NCBI GenBank assembly: GCA_963774935.1
Contig: CAVZGO010000003.1
Coordinates: 310,001-374,000, forward strand
DNA from: CAVZGO01 sp963774935
GTDB lineage: Bacteria; Chloroflexota; Anaerolineae; Anaerolineales; UBA4823
Length of the DNA: 64,000 bases
Reading direction: 5' to 3'
Shown here: positions 60,363 to 64,000 of the stretch, one piece after another
Layout: every line of letters starts with the position of its first letter
Numbering within the stretch: the stretch's first letter is position 1
Notes under the pieces: generated by a model
Seen by the model: only the letters and a program-made list of their open reading frames with translations
What the model was told of the DNA's origin: nothing
The model's database searches: none
Program-made: the position numbers and the translations under genes

Positions 60363-61067
60363 ATGTCTGAAATTATATTGATCGTCGAGGATGAACCCAC
60401 TCTACAAGAAACACTGGCCTATAACTTAAACCGGCAAGGTTATCAGGTTGTAACAGCTGGAGACGGCCAAACTGCCTTAAAGAGTGCCCGTGATCATAAA
60501 CCCGACTTAATTGTTCTGGACCTGATGCTGCCACTGTTGGACGGTTTTGAGGTTTGCCGTATTCTTCGTCAAGAAATGAACACACCCATCATAATATTAA
60601 CTGCCCGTGATGATGAGATTGATCGAGTGATTGGTCTGGAACTTGGTGCGGATGATTATTTAACGAAACCGTTCTCTATGAGAGAATTTTTAGCGAGAGT
60701 CAAAGCTCAGCTTCGCAGAGTCAGGCTAATTCGGGAAGAACTTGAGAATGATACAGCAAAAATGATGGAAACATTCCATTTCGGCAATCTGACCATGGAC
60801 CTGACTCGCAGAGAGGTGTTGATAGATAACCAACCACTCTCCCTGAAACCAAAAGAGTTCGACTTGCTGCTATTCCTTGCGCGGCATAGAGGTCATGTCT
60901 TGTCGAGGGATTTAATCCTGGAACGTGTTTGGGGTTGGGAATTCAGCGGCGGCAGCCGTACAGTGGACGTCCATGTACGCTGGTTAAGAGAAAAAATAGA
61001 AATCGATCCTTCCAATCCATTAAGAATTATCACTGTCCGTGGAGCAGGTTACAGGTTTGAGGGATAA
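60363..61067 (+). CDS. PhoB-type response regulator
   Basis: 234 residues. Receiver: IVEDEPTLQ, phospho-acceptor aspartate in LIVLDLMLPLLDG, IILTARDDE and DDYLTKPFS. DNA-binding winged helix: LSLKPKEFDLLLFLARHRGHV and the recognition helix SRTVDVHVRWLREKIE. Its kinase overlaps it by one base, and a PstS gene preceded by Pho-box-like repeats follows, so this is probably PhoB/PhoP. It controls phosphate starvation genes when phosphorylated. Confidence 0.93.
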   Translation: MSEIILIVEDEPTLQETLAYNLNRQGYQVVTAGDGQTALKSARDHKPDLIVLDLMLPLLDGFEVCRILRQEMNTPIIILTARDDEIDRVIGLELGADDYLTKPFSMREFLARVKAQLRRVRLIREELENDTAKMMETFHFGNLTMDLTRREVLIDNQPLSLKPKEFDLLLFLARHRGHVLSRDLILERVWGWEFSGGSRTVDVHVRWLREKIEIDPSNPLRIITVRGAGYRFEG

Positions 61068-62827
61068 TGTTTAATTCAATTCGCTGGCGCATCGCAATTC
61101 CATATCTTGTTTTGATTCTGCTGACTTTAGCCGGGACTGTTATTTATATCTCTAGCTACATTCGCGAAATTTATATTCGAGAGTTGTCGAACGATTTGCT
61201 TAACTCGGCGCGATTACTTCGAGAGGAATTAGATACCACTTTTGCAGATATTTCTGCAAATACAGATTTAGATGAACTGGCTCGAGATTGGTCAAAATTA
61301 GTACAGGCTCGCCTGACCCTCATCTCCGCCGATGGAACTGTGATCGGCGAATCACATGATGATCGTACAAGAATGGATAACCATAGTAGTCGCCTGGAAA
61401 TTTTGGATGCTAAGTCGAAAGGAGAGGGAACGAGCATACGCTTCAGTCACACTGAAGGATATGACATGCTCTATGCCGCAGTTCCTGTAACCAGTGATGC
61501 GACCACACTCACCGGATATATTCGGCTTGCGGTGCCATTGAGTAAGGTTCAAGAAACGATTCGACACCTCCAAAATACCATATTACTTTTCAGCCTGATA
61601 GCAATGGTAGTAGCCGTGGTACTGGCATTCTGGATTGCCAGCCGATCCACGAAACCTCTGCTCATGCTAACACAGGCAGCGGAAAAATTAGCTGCCGGTG
61701 ATCTCGACAGTCGTATTGTACCCACCACATCTGATGAAGTTGGTCAGATGGCTCGTGCATTTAATATAATGGCTGATGAATTGGGCCAAAAGATTGAAGC
61801 ACTGGACCATGAGCGAGGCAAATTAGCCGCAGTTCTATCTGAGATGAGTGACGGTGTGATAATTATTGATGGGCAGGGGATTATCCAATTGATTAATCCT
61901 GCCGCAGAAGGCATGTTCGGTGTACCTCATTCTGATGCTATGGGAGAGCCGTTAATTCATGCAATTCGCCAACACCAGCTTGTTGATCTGTGGAAATCCG
62001 CCTTAGGAAGCGAAGAACCACAATCAGCTATCTTAGAGTTACCTGCCAGGCGCTTATACTTACAAATGGTGGCAACATCCTTTGGAAAATCTCTCCCCGA
62101 TAGCACGCTCCTTCTTTTCCAAAACCTGACGCGTCTTCGCCATCTGGAAACAGTTCGCCAGGATTTCATCAGCAACATTTCTCATGAGCTTCGAACGCCA
62201 CTTGCATCTCTAAAGGCATTATCAGAAACGTTGCAAGAGACTGCGCTCGATGATCCACCTGCTGCTAGACGATTCTTAGAACGAATGGAAACAGAAGTAG
62301 ACTCATTGAGCATGATGGTATCCGAGCTGCTAGAGCTATCCCGAATTGAATCTGGTCGTGTTCCTTTAAAATTGGAAGCAATAAAACCAAAGAAATTAAT
62401 CGATCAAGCCTTGAATCGTATGGCAATTCAAGCACAGCGCAAAGGATTGACGATTTCTGTTGACTGCCCAGAAGATCTTCCCGAAGTTCTGGTAGATCCT
62501 ACTCGCATGGAACAAGTCCTGGTTAATCTATTCCACAACTCTGTAAAATTCACTCCAGAGGGTGGTTCGATCACACTGAAAGCAGAAATTGCTGTTGATA
62601 AGGTGCAATTTTCAATACGGGATACTGGTATCGGCATCACCGCTGAGGACCTCTCTCGAATTTTCGAAAGGTTCTTCAAATCTGACAAGGCTCGATCTGG
62701 TGGGGGGACAGGTTTAGGCTTGGCAATCGCGAAACATCTGGTTGAAGCCCATGGTGGAAACATATGGGCTGAGAGCCAGGAAAATATTGGCAGTACCTTC
62801 TTCTTCACCGTTCCTATGGCAGTATAA
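61067..62827 (+). CDS. PhoR-type sensor histidine kinase
   Basis: 586 residues. Two membrane helices (about 8-28 and 168-190) flank an extracytoplasmic region. HAMP (SRSTKPLLMLTQAAEKLAAGDL) is followed by a PAS domain (about 255-350; MSDGVIIIDGQGIIQLINPAAEGMFG). The H-box is FISNISHELRTPLASLKALSETL. The ATPase domain has the N-box LFHNSVKFTPEGG, G1 DTGIGIT, F-box IFERFFKSD and G2 GGGTGLGLAIAKHLVEAHGG. The layout HAMP-PAS-HisKA-HATPase is that of PhoR. A strong terminator follows at 62883. Confidence 0.93.
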   Translation: MFNSIRWRIAIPYLVLILLTLAGTVIYISSYIREIYIRELSNDLLNSARLLREELDTTFADISANTDLDELARDWSKLVQARLTLISADGTVIGESHDDRTRMDNHSSRLEILDAKSKGEGTSIRFSHTEGYDMLYAAVPVTSDATTLTGYIRLAVPLSKVQETIRHLQNTILLFSLIAMVVAVVLAFWIASRSTKPLLMLTQAAEKLAAGDLDSRIVPTTSDEVGQMARAFNIMADELGQKIEALDHERGKLAAVLSEMSDGVIIIDGQGIIQLINPAAEGMFGVPHSDAMGEPLIHAIRQHQLVDLWKSALGSEEPQSAILELPARRLYLQMVATSFGKSLPDSTLLLFQNLTRLRHLETVRQDFISNISHELRTPLASLKALSETLQETALDDPPAARRFLERMETEVDSLSMMVSELLELSRIESGRVPLKLEAIKPKKLIDQALNRMAIQAQRKGLTISVDCPEDLPEVLVDPTRMEQVLVNLFHNSVKFTPEGGSITLKAEIAVDKVQFSIRDTGIGITAEDLSRIFERFFKSDKARSGGGTGLGLAIAKHLVEAHGGNIWAESQENIGSTFFFTVPMAV

Positions 62828-62882
62828 ACCTCGATTCTTTGCAGCTCGATCTTGACCGGTTAACAGTCGATAATAACACCTC

Positions 62883-62919
62883 AATCACTTCAGATTATGT
62901 CTATCTGAAGTGATTTTTT
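62883..62919 (+). terminator. Terminator of the regulator/kinase pair
   Basis: AATCACTTCAGAT (62883-62895) pairs perfectly with 62903-62915 around a 7-base loop, followed by T (62914-62919). Confidence 0.9.
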
Positions 62920-62987
62920 GCTTCCAAGAGATATTGATACAGATGACCGTACTGGCCTGGAGGAAAAGCATAGATTTTCTCTGCCAA

Positions 62988-63026
62988 TTAACCAGATGTT
63001 AACCATCTATTAAATAGATCATAACT
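62988..63026 (+). promoter_or_regulatory. Pho-box-like direct repeats before the PstS gene
   Basis: TTAACC (62988-62993), TTAACC (62999-63004) and TTAAAT (63010-63015) recur every 11 bases, with a weaker ATAACT at 63021. This is the arrangement of TT(A/T/C)ACA repeats bound by PhoP/PhoB in Gram-positive bacteria, one helical turn apart. It lies 118 to 85 bases before the PstS ATG and just after the PhoBR-type genes, so direct control is expected. Confidence 0.68.
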
Positions 63027-63110
63027 CATTTAGTTATTGTTCTTAAACTTGAGATGATATCTTTGGGTCACATGAAGAAGAACAAAAACCTAATTGGAGG
63101 AAAAAAGGAT

Positions 63111-64000
63111 ATGAATCGCAAGGTAATTGTATTATTGTCTGCTGTATTAGTGCTGGCATTTGTGTTGTCCGCATGCAGCCAGGCAACGCCAACCCAGACG
63201 ACTGAAGGTCCAGTTGCCACTGAAGCCCCAGTCGCTACTGAAGAGATTGCAGAAGCCACAGTTGAGGTCTCCGTTCCAACTGAAGAAGTGCAACAAACAG
63301 AAGAAGTCGTGTCAGGCGGAATGGTAGAACTTCCCGAGGTCGATCCGGCTGCCGTTCAGGGTGATGTTATCTCTGCTGGATCATCTACAGTTTTCCCATT
63401 AGCCGAGGCCGTCGCAACGCTATTTGAAAGCGAAGGCTATACCGGTCAGATTACCATTGACTCAGTGGGTACTGGTGGTGGTTTCGAGCGTTTTTGCAGC
63501 ACAGGCGAGACTGATGTTGCCAATGCATCTCGCGCAATTAAGGACAGCGAGACAGAAAACTGCGCTGCGCTTACACCAGCCCGCACCCCAATCGAGTTCC
63601 GAGTTGGTACAGATGCATTAGCTGTCGTTGTCTCAGCCGAGAATGATTTTCTCACCGACATAACTATCGAAGAACTTGCCAAGATCTTTTCCGAGGACAG
63701 CCCAAAAATGGTCCGATATTCGTCCCGAGTGGCCTGCGGAGGATATCCTGCGCTATTCGCCCGGCACTGACTCCGGCACCTTCGATTACTTTGTCGAAGC
63801 TGTAATGGACAAGGTTTACGTGGTGGATGCGGAAACCGATAAAGGTAAAGGCGAAGAAGCTATCCTTTCCGCAGCGAACCTGCAGCTTTCCGAAGATGAC
63901 AATGTCCTCGTTCAGGGTGTCGAAGGCAGCCCATACGCCATTGGTTACTTCGGCTATGCTTACTTTAGCGAGAACCAGGGTGCACTGACAGCTCTCTCGA
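63111..64000 (+). CDS. pstS: PstS-like phosphate-binding lipoprotein, frameshifted and running off the window
   Basis: From the ATG at 63111 (GGAGG at 63096-63100) comes a lipoprotein signal with lipobox LSAC, then a Thr/Glu-rich linker of about 60 residues. The phosphate-binding domain follows with GSSTVFPLAEAVA, VGTGGGFERFC, TDVANASRAI and VVVSAENDFLTDITIEELAKIF. The frame breaks at a run of five A (63704-63708) and stops at 63770. Dropping one A restores KWSDIRPEWPAEDI and SPGTDSGTFDYFVEAV, which continue to the window edge. It is the PstS family of the high-affinity ABC transporter. Frameshift or sequence error cannot be decided here. Confidence 0.85.

Noticed and set aside
1..64000. CRISPR arrays, prophage or integron
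   Set aside because: No spaced direct-repeat arrays, phage structural genes or integrase genes were seen. The only mobile DNA is the IS1-family region.

Overview
The window looks like chromosome from an anaerobic or facultative bacterium with a Wood-Ljungdahl-type carbon metabolism. Gene content (CODH/ACS, HdrABC-MvhADG, RlmI, lipoproteins with Chloroflexota-like Ser/Thr/Pro-rich linkers, moderate GC) fits best with Chloroflexota, probably Anaerolineae; that placement is inference, as no 16S rRNA gene is present. Genes are densely packed, mostly in short operons with 4-base ATGA overlaps. Apart from the tmRNA gene, no stretch longer than about 300 bases lacks a gene.

1-7156 (minus): a CODH/ACS cluster reading leftwards: DUF1638 protein, corrinoid activator AcsV, a small HMA-like protein, Ni-CODH CooS and acetyl-CoA synthase AcsB (C-terminus off the left edge). 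7260-12843 (plus): an amidohydrolase, then a two-component pair and a secreted HtrA lipoprotease, probably envelope stress. 13047-15519 (minus): phosphotransferase, CYTH and GNAT genes joined by ATGA overlaps. 15569-17726 (plus): a CzrA-like ArsR repressor with promoter and operator, a CDF zinc exporter and a methyltransferase. 17731-22482 (minus): GlmM, DeoB, TatD, a polyprenyl diphosphate synthase split by a frameshift, and a tRNA(CAU). 22654-27774 (plus): a five-gene run of ATP-grasp, esterase, PheA, cysteine desulfurase and MnmA.

27808-29421 is the one mobile region. An IS1-family element lacking its right end sits a dozen bases upstream of an intact promoter for a cold-shock gene, and it is followed by a 309-bp inverted partial second copy. 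The cold-shock leader itself contains a terminator-like hairpin. 29548-41298 is mixed housekeeping: TrmI, Nudix, L25, a tail-anchored repeat protein, Fe-ADH with an ABM protein, a eukaryote-type tandem phosphofructokinase with an overlapping unknown gene, LCP, SmpB, a lipid kinase, IscA and an SH3 protein.

42338-50521 (plus) is a complete HdrCBA-MvhDGA electron-bifurcating hydrogenase operon with its maturation protease. It ends in a cyclic-nucleotide-binding-fold protein and a Pat-like acetyltransferase, a plausible post-translational control module. Together with CODH/ACS it suggests H2-dependent supply of low-potential ferredoxin for CO2 fixation. 50526-62827 holds an esterase, a cupin, an ECF sigma factor, tmRNA, an unusual aminoacyl-transferase/RlmI fusion, LigA, heme A synthase, DUF72, a glutaredoxin and a PhoBR-type pair. 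62988-64000 is a Pho-box-like promoter and a frameshifted PstS lipoprotein gene that runs off the right edge.
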